Of a stretch of DNA of 64,000 bases, positions 34,359 to 42,387 are shown in pieces. The notes beneath the pieces are model-generated. The model saw only the letters and a list, made by a program, of their open reading frames with translations, had not been told where the DNA came from and made no database searches. Made by a program: the position numbers and the translations under genes. Each line of letters begins with the position of its first letter. Position 1 is the stretch's first letter. The stretch covers positions 1 to 64,000 of the forward strand of contig JAYRWY010000017.1 in assembly GCA_041917755.1 (NCBI GenBank). Reading direction: 5' to 3'. This stretch comes from RGZA01 sp041917755. Its GTDB lineage: Bacteria; Pseudomonadota; Alphaproteobacteria; UBA9219; RGZA01.

Positions 34359-35600
34359 TTAAACTGCTTTTTTAGCAGAAGAACCTTTGCCCGCATGCGC
34401 GCGCATAAAGGTTTTTACCATCGGCTGAATTTCATTTTTCCAGCGACGACCATTGAAAATTCCGTAATGGCCAACGTCTTTAATCAGCGCATGTTGCTTT
34501 TGTGATTGAGACAAGCCCTTACATAAATCCTGAGCGGCGATGGTTTGACCTGGCGCGGAGATATCATCCAGTTCGCCTTCAATGGTCAGTAGTGCGGTGC
34601 GTTCAATGGCAGCGGGATTGACGGTCATGTCTTTCCAGCGGAAGGTACCTTCGGGCAGCGCATGTTCCTGGAATACGCGTTGCACGGTTTGCAAATAGAA
34701 TTCAGCAGTGATGTCCATGACTGATAGATATTCATCATAGAATTTACGGTGTGATGCCGCGCTGGAGCCATCGCCCTTAATCAGGTGATGGAAGAGGCGC
34801 ATATGTTCACCCACATGGCGATCCATATTCATGGACATAAAGCCGGATAATTGCACAAAGCCCGGATAAATGCGGCGCATTGCACCCGGATAATACACAG
34901 GCACTGTCGTAATTACGGTGCGTTCAAACCATGATAAAGGACGTTCCTTGCCAAGCTTGGTCACTTGCGTTTGCGCACGGCGTGTATCGATGGGGCCGCC
35001 CATCAAGGTCATGGAGCGTGGTTGGGCAGGGTCATTCAATTGGGCCAGCAAAGATACAGCGCACAGCACAGGCACAGCCGGTTGGCACACCGCCATCACA
35101 TGCACATCTGGTCCAAGATGACGGATGAAATCCATGATGTAGGAAATGTTGTCTTCCAAATCGAACTTGCCGGCAGCAAGCGGCACAAGGCGCGCATCAA
35201 TCCAGTCGGTGATGTAGACTTCGTGTTCTGGCAGCATTGCTTCCACGGTGCCACGAAGCAAGGTGGCGTGGTGGCCGGACATGGGAGCGACAATCAATAC
35301 CTTGGGATCGTTGCGGGTGGTCTTGCGTTCAAAATGTTGCAAATTGCAAAACGGTTTGTGCAGAACATTTTTAACGGTGACGGGAACTTTTTGACCTTCA
35401 ATCTCGGTGGTGTCCAACATCCACTTGGGTTTGTCATACCGGCGTGTGGTGCGTTCCAATAATTCCGCGCCCGCAGCCATTGCCCGTGCATAACCGGTGG
35501 CTGGCACCAGCGGATGTTCCATCATCATTTTAGTAAAATTTGCCATGGCGCGCATTGGCGCGGCCAGAAGGTGGGAGAAGTCGTAGACTTGATATAACAT
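34359..35600 (-). CDS. phaZ: Intracellular polyhydroxybutyrate depolymerase
   Basis: PhaZ mobilises the storage polyester polyhydroxybutyrate. The 413-residue protein matches the intracellular type with a Cys nucleophile: VCQPAVPVL with Cys172 in place of the usual Ser. The fold region begins VLIVAPMSGHHATLLRGT with the oxyanion region, and VYITDWIDARLVP follows. The acid and base fit LTIEGELDDISAPGQT and DVGHYGIFNGRRW. The ATG at 35600 follows AGGGAAACG. No phaC or phasin gene is in the window. Confidence 0.93.
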   Translation of the reverse strand: MLYQVYDFSHLLAAPMRAMANFTKMMMEHPLVPATGYARAMAAGAELLERTTRRYDKPKWMLDTTEIEGQKVPVTVKNVLHKPFCNLQHFERKTTRNDPKVLIVAPMSGHHATLLRGTVEAMLPEHEVYITDWIDARLVPLAAGKFDLEDNISYIMDFIRHLGPDVHVMAVCQPAVPVLCAVSLLAQLNDPAQPRSMTLMGGPIDTRRAQTQVTKLGKERPLSWFERTVITTVPVYYPGAMRRIYPGFVQLSGFMSMNMDRHVGEHMRLFHHLIKGDGSSAASHRKFYDEYLSVMDITAEFYLQTVQRVFQEHALPEGTFRWKDMTVNPAAIERTALLTIEGELDDISAPGQTIAAQDLCKGLSQSQKQHALIKDVGHYGIFNGRRWKNEIQPMVKTFMRAHAGKGSSAKKAV

Positions 35601-35806
35601 ATCGTTTCCCTGACGTGCTTATTTCAGCACTTAACTATTAATAACTGGTAAGTATTTGATAACCATGATGAACTTGTACTGACTATATCCTTCAGGTGTG
35701 AAGGAGGTTTTAATCTTGAACGGCATTTTAGGCATGCAAGCCGTTAGATATCAATAAGTTACCGTTGCTTTTTCGAAACAGCATGCCCGCATATGTCTGA
35801 TATGGG
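35601..35806. other. phaZ upstream region
   Basis: About 200 AT-rich bases in front of phaZ. On the forward strand there is a strong AAGGAGG ahead of a TTG at 35716 that opens a 13-codon frame ending at 35757. Within it AACGGC and GCCGTT can pair. This might be a leader peptide or chance. No clear promoter was found. Confidence 0.35.
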
Positions 35807-36202
35807 TCAGGGCTGCGGCTTTTGCAAGCTGCGCACCCAAAGGCGGGCAAGAAGAAACGTGGTAAGCGCATCAGGCTTGTGGCGATGCGTGCGGCGTGGT
35901 TCCGGGTTGGTGTCTTGAGTGACGGGCTTGGTTGAGCCTAGCCAGATGCGGCGGCGTTTTTGCACGCGCTTTTCTTCACGCAATTGTTGTTCAAACAATT
36001 CAAGGCTGAGCATCAAGCGCAGCTCGTTGAATTTGGCGGCGGCGATATCAGCCAGAAGCGAGAGCAGTGCGTGGCAAGAAAATGTACTACCACCCTTTTT
36101 AATCACCAGACCGCTGCGCATCTGGCGCATGGTCATTAAACGTGTGCGGGCGTGATGGAGTTCTTCGTAAGCACTTGCGCGGTGGTTTAATACAGCCAAC
36201 AT
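35807..36202 (-). CDS. Hypothetical protein
   Basis: A 131-residue protein of unknown function. It is basic (Arg-rich, RVQKRRRIWLGSTKP) with a helical N-terminal half that includes RTRLMTMRQM and the later FNELRLMLSLELFEQQL. No signal or membrane segment is seen. The ATG at 36202 lacks a convincing ribosome binding site. A perfect 19-bp AT-rich palindrome lies 16-34 bp upstream and would sit at the promoter or leader of this gene. Confidence 0.5.
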   Translation of the reverse strand: MLAVLNHRASAYEELHHARTRLMTMRQMRSGLVIKKGGSTFSCHALLSLLADIAAAKFNELRLMLSLELFEQQLREEKRVQKRRRIWLGSTKPVTQDTNPEPRRTHRHKPDALTTFLLARLWVRSLQKPQP

Positions 36203-36217
36203 AATATGCTCGTGTCG

Positions 36218-36236
36218 TTATATTTTTAAAATATAA
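36218..36236. promoter_or_regulatory. Perfect 19-bp AT-rich palindrome
   Basis: TTATATTTT at 36218-36226 is mirrored by AAAATATAA at 36228-36236 around a single T. It lies just upstream of the gene that starts at 36202. A separate repeat, CAAGT-GTTTT-ACTTG, is at 36252-36266. It may be an operator; at this base composition a chance match is possible. Confidence 0.35.
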
Positions 36237-36357
36237 GTACAGCATAGGTGACAAGTGTTTTACTTGCATGAACGTGATTTTGTTTCATGGCAAAATCACC
36301 AAATATGATTGTAGGAATTAGTTCAAATTGAATGTATCGCGCCAGATTTATTCTGGT

Positions 36358-37083
36358 TTATGGCATTGCGTTGACGAGCTTTTCTGCGTCAGGCGAGGTG
36401 AAGCGGCGTTCAATCAAAATGGCTTCGGGCGTTGCACCTTTGCCGTAGAATGCTTCATCCCAGCCGCGGTCAGGAGTGATGATGGTGCCGTCCAGCGAGA
36501 TACCAACATATAATCCTTCCGAGCGGGCAAAGGCGTAAACATCTGCATCCTGGCCAAGGCCGGTTGCCGCATGGGCGCCGCGACCAATGGTGCCGATGGA
36601 TGCGCCGGCATCCGCGCCAAGGGTCAATTCATGATCGAGTAAAGCGCGCAGGCCTTTCTCGCTCATGACGGTGAGAATAAGTTCAGAAGATTGACCGCCA
36701 ATTTGGAATCCGTAGTTGATGCCACCAATAGTGTAGAATGCCGGATGGCTCCATTTATTATCTGCGCCACGTGCCAGCAAGACGCCACTGCCACCGTGAC
36801 CGCCAATCAGAAAGCTGAGCTTGAGCATGCTTGGGATAATCAAAATTGCTTTGGCGCGGGTGGCCAAGTTCAGGAGTGATGGATAATCCGGATTGGAGAG
36901 CATCGATTCCAGTGTTGATTGCGCCCGTACCAGTAGTTCTTTTTGTGATGAAATATCATCGGGTGCTTTTTCAGGCGGGTTGGGTGCAGTTTCAGGTGGC
37001 GTTATCGCGCCCACTGCATAAGCAGGCCCAGCTGCTGCGCATAACGCAAATACTAAAAACACGAAACATGACAAATAGCGCAT
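36358..37083 (-). CDS. SYLF (Ysc84/DUF500) domain protein, exported
   Basis: A 241-residue protein with a signal peptide (FVFLVFALCAAAGPAYA) and a SYLF lipid-binding domain. Family features are ATRAKAILIIPSMLKLSFLIGGHGGSGVLLAR, divided here as AKAILIIPSMLK then GGHGGSGVLL. YTIGGINYGFQIGGQSSELIL, typical of the domain, follows. The C-terminal segment GTIITPDRGWDEAFYG ends the domain. Eukaryotic and bacterial members bind phosphoinositides or other lipids; the role here is unknown. The ATG at 37083 is chosen over the longer frame to 37131, which lacks a clear start signal. Confidence 0.87.
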   Translation of the reverse strand: MRYLSCFVFLVFALCAAAGPAYAVGAITPPETAPNPPEKAPDDISSQKELLVRAQSTLESMLSNPDYPSLLNLATRAKAILIIPSMLKLSFLIGGHGGSGVLLARGADNKWSHPAFYTIGGINYGFQIGGQSSELILTVMSEKGLRALLDHELTLGADAGASIGTIGRGAHAATGLGQDADVYAFARSEGLYVGISLDGTIITPDRGWDEAFYGKGATPEAILIERRFTSPDAEKLVNAMP

Positions 37084-37213
37084 GATGACCTTGAACAATA
37101 AATGAACCGGTGAAGTTTGATTCGACAGCAATATAATAGATTTAGGCTGTGTTCAAAACGGGGCAAGGGTTGATTTGGAGCGAAAATTGCCAAGTGTTGC
37201 CGATGGGACCAAG

Positions 37214-38017
37214 TTACTCGTTCAAATTGAGCAGATTGCCGCGCACCCGTGCGCCTTTTAAGGTCCAGAAGAACACCCCGATGGCGGCTGCCAAATACAG
37301 CAGGTTGGCGATGGTGGCTTGCCAGATGGCCGCCGCATCAACTGCGCCGCCGGAGGCAAAGCTGCGCAGGCTTTCAAAGATGACCGAAATGGGCAAGGCA
37401 TGACCGAGCCATTGCAGGGGTTCTGGCAAAACGCTGAGCGGGTAGTAGACCCCGATAAAGGGAATAAAGGCCCAGCTGAACATCCAGCCAAACCATTCCG
37501 CGCTTTGGCCAAAGCGGATAAGCAAACAGATAATCAAAATGCCGCCCGTTACCCCTGCCAAAAACATATTGAAGGTGAAGGGAATGAACCATTCCCCGAG
37601 GCTAAGCAGATTATAGTTGAAGACGACTGCGCAGAGAATAATCGCCGGAATAAGCGAGAGCAGCCGAATAAAGGTGATAAGGATATAGGATGCCAGTTGT
37701 TCCCAGCCGCGCAGCGGGCTGGTATAAAGCTGCCCCAGATTGCGGGAATAGATTTCTTCGATGAAGACCACCATGAAGCTGAATTGGCAGCGGATAAAAA
37801 ATTCCAGCAACAAGGTTGCGCCGAGAATGGTGTGAAAGTTGACCTCGCTTAAGCCGCGTTGCTTGAGCAAATAATAATTCATAAAGCCAAGCAGCATGGT
37901 GTTGATGATGGGCCAATAAAAGCCTTCAATCAGGCGCGGCATGGAATGCAGCAACAGCGTACAGTAGCGATAGACAAGGGCGTAAATGCGCCGCGCGGAT
38001 AAGGCAATTGCGTTCAT
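37214..38017 (-). CDS. ABC-2 type transporter permease
   Basis: A 267-residue membrane protein with about six helices, of the ABC-2 exporter family. The segment YWPIINTMLLGFMNYYLLKQRG and the conserved EEIYSRNLGQLYTSPLRGWEQL just after helix 2 are typical. It pairs with the ATPase encoded immediately upstream; their genes overlap by four bases (ATGA), so they are co-translated. Substrate unknown; relatives include NodJ-like and polysaccharide or drug exporters. No periplasmic partner gene is nearby. Confidence 0.88.
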   Translation of the reverse strand: MNAIALSARRIYALVYRYCTLLLHSMPRLIEGFYWPIINTMLLGFMNYYLLKQRGLSEVNFHTILGATLLLEFFIRCQFSFMVVFIEEIYSRNLGQLYTSPLRGWEQLASYILITFIRLLSLIPAIILCAVVFNYNLLSLGEWFIPFTFNMFLAGVTGGILIICLLIRFGQSAEWFGWMFSWAFIPFIGVYYPLSVLPEPLQWLGHALPISVIFESLRSFASGGAVDAAAIWQATIANLLYLAAAIGVFFWTLKGARVRGNLLNLNE

Positions 38018-38745
38018 GCAGGTACCTTTTCGCGTACGACATCCAGAAAAATAGCTTCCAGATTGGTACGGTTGAATTGGTTATAGAGTTCAATGGTGGA
38101 GCCTTGGTGCAGGATACGTCCTTTATGCATAATTAGAATATGTTGGGCCATGCGTTCGACTTCCTGCATGTTATGGGATGCCATAAGAATGCTGGCGCCG
38201 GTTTCCTGCTGATACTGCATCAGGTAGGTGCGAACCCAATCCGCGCTATCGGGGTCGAGGGATGCGGTAGGCTCATCCAATAATAATACCCGAGGTTTGT
38301 TCAGTAATGCCTTGGCAAGTGAAACACGGGTTTTTTGCCCTGCGCTTAAACTGCCAAATTTTTTATTCAGGAAATCAGAAAATTGCAGCGCATCTGCCAG
38401 CTCCGCGATACGGGATTTCAAATGCGGCACACCATATAAATCGCCATAGACAGTGAGGTTTTGTGCCGCCGTGAGGGTAGGCGGTAGATCCACATAGGGC
38501 GATGAAAAATTCATCAAGGGCAATGCATCAAAGCGGTGCGTGGCCATATCATGACCTAGAATATGCGCGCTGCCCGATGAGGGCAGGCTGATGCCGAGCA
38601 ACATCATCATCGTCGTGGTTTTGCCAGCACCATTGCTGCCGAGCAGGGCCACCATTTGACCTGCTTCTACAGAAAAACTGATGTGGCTTACAGCATCAAC
38701 GCCGTTGAATGTTTTGGTGAGATTGGAAACCGAGATTGCGTGCAT
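38014..38745 (-). CDS. ABC transporter ATP-binding protein
   Basis: A 243-residue ATPase of the ABC-2 exporter class. Walker A is GSNGAGKT at 36-43, the Q-loop follows, the signature is LSAGQKTRVSLAKAL, and Walker B is VLLLDEPTASLDPDSA. A switch His is in MASHNMQEVERM. It is the upstream partner of the permease. Its start lies 47 bp after the stop of the degenerate EAL gene on the same strand, so read-through from the beta-oxidation operon is possible. Confidence 0.93.
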   Translation of the reverse strand: MHAISVSNLTKTFNGVDAVSHISFSVEAGQMVALLGSNGAGKTTTMMMLLGISLPSSGSAHILGHDMATHRFDALPLMNFSSPYVDLPPTLTAAQNLTVYGDLYGVPHLKSRIAELADALQFSDFLNKKFGSLSAGQKTRVSLAKALLNKPRVLLLDEPTASLDPDSADWVRTYLMQYQQETGASILMASHNMQEVERMAQHILIMHKGRILHQGSTIELYNQFNRTNLEAIFLDVVREKVPA

Positions 38746-38792
38746 GCAGGCATATATAGTGCCTTATGCGCGGGGCTGCCAGATGATTTATC

Positions 38793-40106
38793 TTACTTTT
38801 TCTTTTGTGTGAGAAGCGGTGTGGCCGATTTGGTAATGCCCAATAAGCGGTCGACAATATGGCCTTGGAACTGGCTGATGCCCAGCTCACGGCCAACGGT
38901 GATAGCTTCTTCATTATCGCAGCGGCACAGGATAATGCGCTTTTCGCCAAATTCGCTGACTAGATTTTTAAGATCCCCAAGCGCGGTGGGGCTGGCAGTT
39001 TTCAGGCCATCGGGCGCCCAGAACACCTTGAAGAAATCGAGGCCCATTTTGTTTTTATCAAAAAACGGCAAGGTATGTTGGGTCAGGCCATCAAGGCAGA
39101 GCAGATAGCCGCGTTCATGCAAGAAGTCACGCGCGAACATATAGGCGCCCATATCACCAAATACATCGACCTTGTGGATTTCAATCACGGTTTTGCCGCG
39201 CAATTGTGCGGGAACAAGGCTATCGAATTTTGTGAATTCCGGAGATAGCAGGGTTTGGATGTTCAGATTGATGCTGAAGGCAATCTCCGGATTGATGCCG
39301 CCATTTGCCATCAAGGTTAGAACGCGTTTATCCAGCGTGCGGGTAAGATAATGAAATAGCCAGCGGTCGGATAACAAATCAATATCGGGTGTGCAGATAC
39401 GCTGCAAATCATCAATCGATACATACGCTTCCTGGAATAACGGTTTGGGGATGCCGTTTTCACCAATGGTGCAGGCCATTTGGCGGCGGATGATGTTGGT
39501 CAAATCCGCGCGTTCCAAAATTGAAATCAGCTTTGCCAAATCGCCCGGAATGAAGGGCTTGCCGCGCGAGGAAGGTTTATTCGCCTTGGCTTCGGTGGCT
39601 TCTTTGGATTTGCGCAGGCGTTCCATGGTCTTGTAAATAATCAAGACATCCTGGTGCAGCAGGTCGTAATTTTCTTCAAAGTCGTAATAGGTAGCAAAGC
39701 CACCTGCTTCATCATCGCTGGAGTGATATTGGGCCAGCGGGTCTTCGGAAAAGAGGATGCGCAATTTATCAACCGCTTCAATCAGCGAGTGCATCTCCAC
39801 ATCTTTGCCGAGGAAAAATAAATCCCCGTTGCCGAGTTGGAAAATGTGCCCTGCAAAAGATTTGACGTGGTTTTCAAAGTTATCGGCGGCAATGCGCAGA
39901 TAATGGTCACGGCGGTTGTGATGTTGCAGTTTGGAGAAATGCACATGCACGGCCACGCGGCCATCGCGGAAATTTCCCATGCGTTCGATGGCTTCAAACA
40001 ACAGGCGTTCAGGTGGAGCCGCGCGCTCTTTATCCTTGTCTTTTGACAATTGCCAGACCGCTATATTCGGCGCGGCAGGCGGAAAGGGCGGTTTTGGATC
40101 AGCCAT
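38793..40106 (-). CDS. Degenerate EAL-like protein
   Basis: A 437-residue protein. The C-terminal half has the layout of an EAL phosphodiesterase: FQEAYVSIDDL where EAL is expected (EAY), FSINLNIQTLLSPEF for the inner strand, and QFQGHIVDRLL, resembling the Q-G loop. The metal-binding DDFGTG equivalent is LCLDGLTQH and the second-Glu segment is CRCDNEEA. With several ligands changed it is probably not a c-di-GMP hydrolase, but may bind the nucleotide or a partner. The first 190 residues are unassigned. The ATG at 40106 starts 16 bp after the acyl-CoA dehydrogenase stop, which suggests a shared transcript. Confidence 0.75.
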   Translation of the reverse strand: MADPKPPFPPAAPNIAVWQLSKDKDKERAAPPERLLFEAIERMGNFRDGRVAVHVHFSKLQHHNRRDHYLRIAADNFENHVKSFAGHIFQLGNGDLFFLGKDVEMHSLIEAVDKLRILFSEDPLAQYHSSDDEAGGFATYYDFEENYDLLHQDVLIIYKTMERLRKSKEATEAKANKPSSRGKPFIPGDLAKLISILERADLTNIIRRQMACTIGENGIPKPLFQEAYVSIDDLQRICTPDIDLLSDRWLFHYLTRTLDKRVLTLMANGGINPEIAFSINLNIQTLLSPEFTKFDSLVPAQLRGKTVIEIHKVDVFGDMGAYMFARDFLHERGYLLCLDGLTQHTLPFFDKNKMGLDFFKVFWAPDGLKTASPTALGDLKNLVSEFGEKRIILCRCDNEEAITVGRELGISQFQGHIVDRLLGITKSATPLLTQKKK

Positions 40107-40122
40107 ATGACAACTCGGGTTC

Positions 40123-41910
40123 CTAGAATAAATCGGCACTCATATTCATAACAGGTTTGGAGCCAGCTTGGATAAGCATCATCCGGGAATTGATTTCTGG
40201 CAAGACCTTAGCAAAGAAGAAATCTGCTGTTTTCAGTTTGGATTCATAGAATGCCTTATCCGTTGCGGTGGCGATTTTTTGATGTGCGGTTTTGACCATT
40301 AACAGCCACATATAACCAATCACCAGTAGGGAGAAGCCGCGCAGATAATCGGTGGCGGCCGCGCCTGCCTCTTCGGGGTTGGCAAAGCTGCGTTGCGCCA
40401 TCAGCAATGAAATCATCTGGAAGCGCTGGAAGGTTTTGGCAAAGTTCGGCAAGATATCAGCAAATGCCGGGTCTTTTTCATGGGTTTTGATGAATTCCGC
40501 ACATGGCCAGAAGAAACGACGCAGCATGCGGCCAAAGCGTTCCGGCATTTTGCGGCCGACCAAATCGAGGGCTTGAATGCCGTTGGTGCCTTCATAAATT
40601 TGCGTGATGCGCGCATCGCGTACAAATTGTTCCAGCCCGTAATCGCGGATGTAGCCATGCCCGCCCATGATTTGAACGGCCAGATTAGCAGCATCAAATC
40701 CGTGATCGGTCATCAAGGCTTTGGTCACGGGTGTGAGCAGAGCAACCAGTTCGCCTGCTTCTTCACGCACGGTGGCATCGGGATGTTTGGTTTCAATATC
40801 CAGATTCATGCCCACCCACACCGCCAGTGCACGCGCGCCTTCGGTAATCGATTTCATGGTGAGCAGCATGCGGCGTACATCGGGATGCACAATAATCGGG
40901 TCGGCGACCTTATCGGGGAATTGTGCGCCTTTCAGGCCGCGACCTTGCAGGCGGTCCTTGGCATAAGTTAGCGCATTTTGATAGGCCACTTCGGCAATAC
41001 CAAGCCCTTGCAGGCCAACAGCCAAGCGCGCTTCGTTCATCATGGTAAACATCGCCTTCATGCCCTTATTGGGCACGCCCACCAGCCAGCCAGTGGCATT
41101 ATCAAAATTCATCACGCAAGTCGCTGATGCCTTGATACCCATTTTATGTTCGATGGAACCGCACACCGCGCCATTACGTGCGCCAATCGCGCCATTATCG
41201 CTGACCATAAATTTAGGAACAAGGAATAGCGATATACCGCGCACGCCTGCGGGTGCATCCGGCAATTTGGCAAGCACAAGGTGCAAAATGTTTTCTGTTA
41301 AATCCTGTTCACCAGCCGAGATAAAGATTTTGGTGCCAGTGATGGAGTAGGTGCCATCGCCTTTTGGAATGGCCTTGGTTTTGATGAGGCCCAAATCGGT
41401 GCCGCAATGTGGTTCGGTCAAGCACATGGTGCCGGACCATTCACCGGTCACCATCTTGGGCAGATATTTTTGCTTCAGTTCCTGCGTGGCGTGTTTTTCA
41501 ATGGCGTTATACGCGCCATGCGATAAGCCGGGATACATGCCAAAGGATAAATTGGCCGAGCACACCATTTCATCGAGCAGGAAGTTGAGCAGCAACGGCA
41601 GACCTTGGCCGCCCCATTCCTTGGAGCAGGAAAGCCCCATCCAGCCACCTTGGGCGAACATATCATAGGCTTCTTTAAAGCCTTTTGGCGTGGTGACCAC
41701 GCCCGCATTAAACTTACAGCCTTCCTCATCACCGCTTTGGTTGATGGGCAACAAGACTTCCTCGCATACCTTTGCGCCTTCTTCCAATATGCTTTCAATC
41801 AGCTCTGGTGTTGCTTCTTCATAGCCGGGAAGTTTGGCGAGTTGTCCTGCATCGAACACATCGTTCAGCAGAAAGTGCATGTCGGTTAAGGGGGCTTTGT
41901 AGGTTGGCAT
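40123..41910 (-). CDS. Acyl-CoA dehydrogenase
   Basis: A 595-residue FAD enzyme that introduces the 2,3-double bond in fatty acyl-CoA. It is of the long bacterial type with a C-terminal extension (DmdC/AcdA-like). Key segments are the FAD-binding MCLTEPHCGTDLG, SITGTKIFISAGEQDLTENI, and the catalytic-Glu region YEGTNGIQALDLVGRK. The N-terminal helical domain is normal. It follows the small membrane protein at 12 bp in the beta-oxidation operon and is followed closely by the EAL-like gene. An electron-transfer flavoprotein is not in the window. Confidence 0.92.
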   Translation of the reverse strand: MPTYKAPLTDMHFLLNDVFDAGQLAKLPGYEEATPELIESILEEGAKVCEEVLLPINQSGDEEGCKFNAGVVTTPKGFKEAYDMFAQGGWMGLSCSKEWGGQGLPLLLNFLLDEMVCSANLSFGMYPGLSHGAYNAIEKHATQELKQKYLPKMVTGEWSGTMCLTEPHCGTDLGLIKTKAIPKGDGTYSITGTKIFISAGEQDLTENILHLVLAKLPDAPAGVRGISLFLVPKFMVSDNGAIGARNGAVCGSIEHKMGIKASATCVMNFDNATGWLVGVPNKGMKAMFTMMNEARLAVGLQGLGIAEVAYQNALTYAKDRLQGRGLKGAQFPDKVADPIIVHPDVRRMLLTMKSITEGARALAVWVGMNLDIETKHPDATVREEAGELVALLTPVTKALMTDHGFDAANLAVQIMGGHGYIRDYGLEQFVRDARITQIYEGTNGIQALDLVGRKMPERFGRMLRRFFWPCAEFIKTHEKDPAFADILPNFAKTFQRFQMISLLMAQRSFANPEEAGAAATDYLRGFSLLVIGYMWLLMVKTAHQKIATATDKAFYESKLKTADFFFAKVLPEINSRMMLIQAGSKPVMNMSADLF

Positions 41911-41922
41911 GACGTCCTCGCT

Positions 41923-42378
41923 TTATGATGATTTCTGCAGTTGGCCGTAAAACACAAATCCGACACCCGCTAGCATCAGCGCGCCGCCAATCAGCATGGG
42001 GGTATTAATCTGGTTCTGACCAAACAAGACATAGGTAAGAATGGGAATAAGCACGACGTAGAGAATTTCAATGAGGCCGGTATAGGTAGCAGAATTCATT
42101 TTCAAACTGAGATGCAACGCCACCGACGCGATGAGTACGGCAACCGGCACCAGCCAGAACCACATTTTTTCCGGATGGGTAAAAAACGGCGTGAAATCAA
42201 TCGGCATATTCATGACCCATGCAGTGAAAAAGCCCGCCGCGACAATGCCAAGCCCGTGGGTGATTAGACCCGTGGGCACGCTGATATACTCGTAATTACG
42301 GGCATTGACGGCATAGACCACCGCCCAGCCAATTGCCGCAATGACAGGTAAATAAATGGCGAAACTTTTCAGTTCCAT
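41923..42378 (-). CDS. Small EamA/DMT-type membrane protein
   Basis: A 151-residue membrane protein with about five hydrophobic helices, resembling a half-size drug/metabolite transporter (EamA) protein. The final segment PTLIGG-like part (TPMLIGGALMLAGVGFVF) matches the last EamA helix. Such half-size proteins probably dimerise. The ATG at 42378 follows GAGG; a TTG two codons upstream is less likely. It lies between the FadN-like gene (9 bp) and the acyl-CoA dehydrogenase (12 bp). The substrate is unknown. Confidence 0.7.
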   Translation of the reverse strand: MELKSFAIYLPVIAAIGWAVVYAVNARNYEYISVPTGLITHGLGIVAAGFFTAWVMNMPIDFTPFFTHPEKMWFWLVPVAVLIASVALHLSLKMNSATYTGLIEILYVVLIPILTYVLFGQNQINTPMLIGGALMLAGVGFVFYGQLQKSS

Positions 42379-42387
42379 AAACAATCC

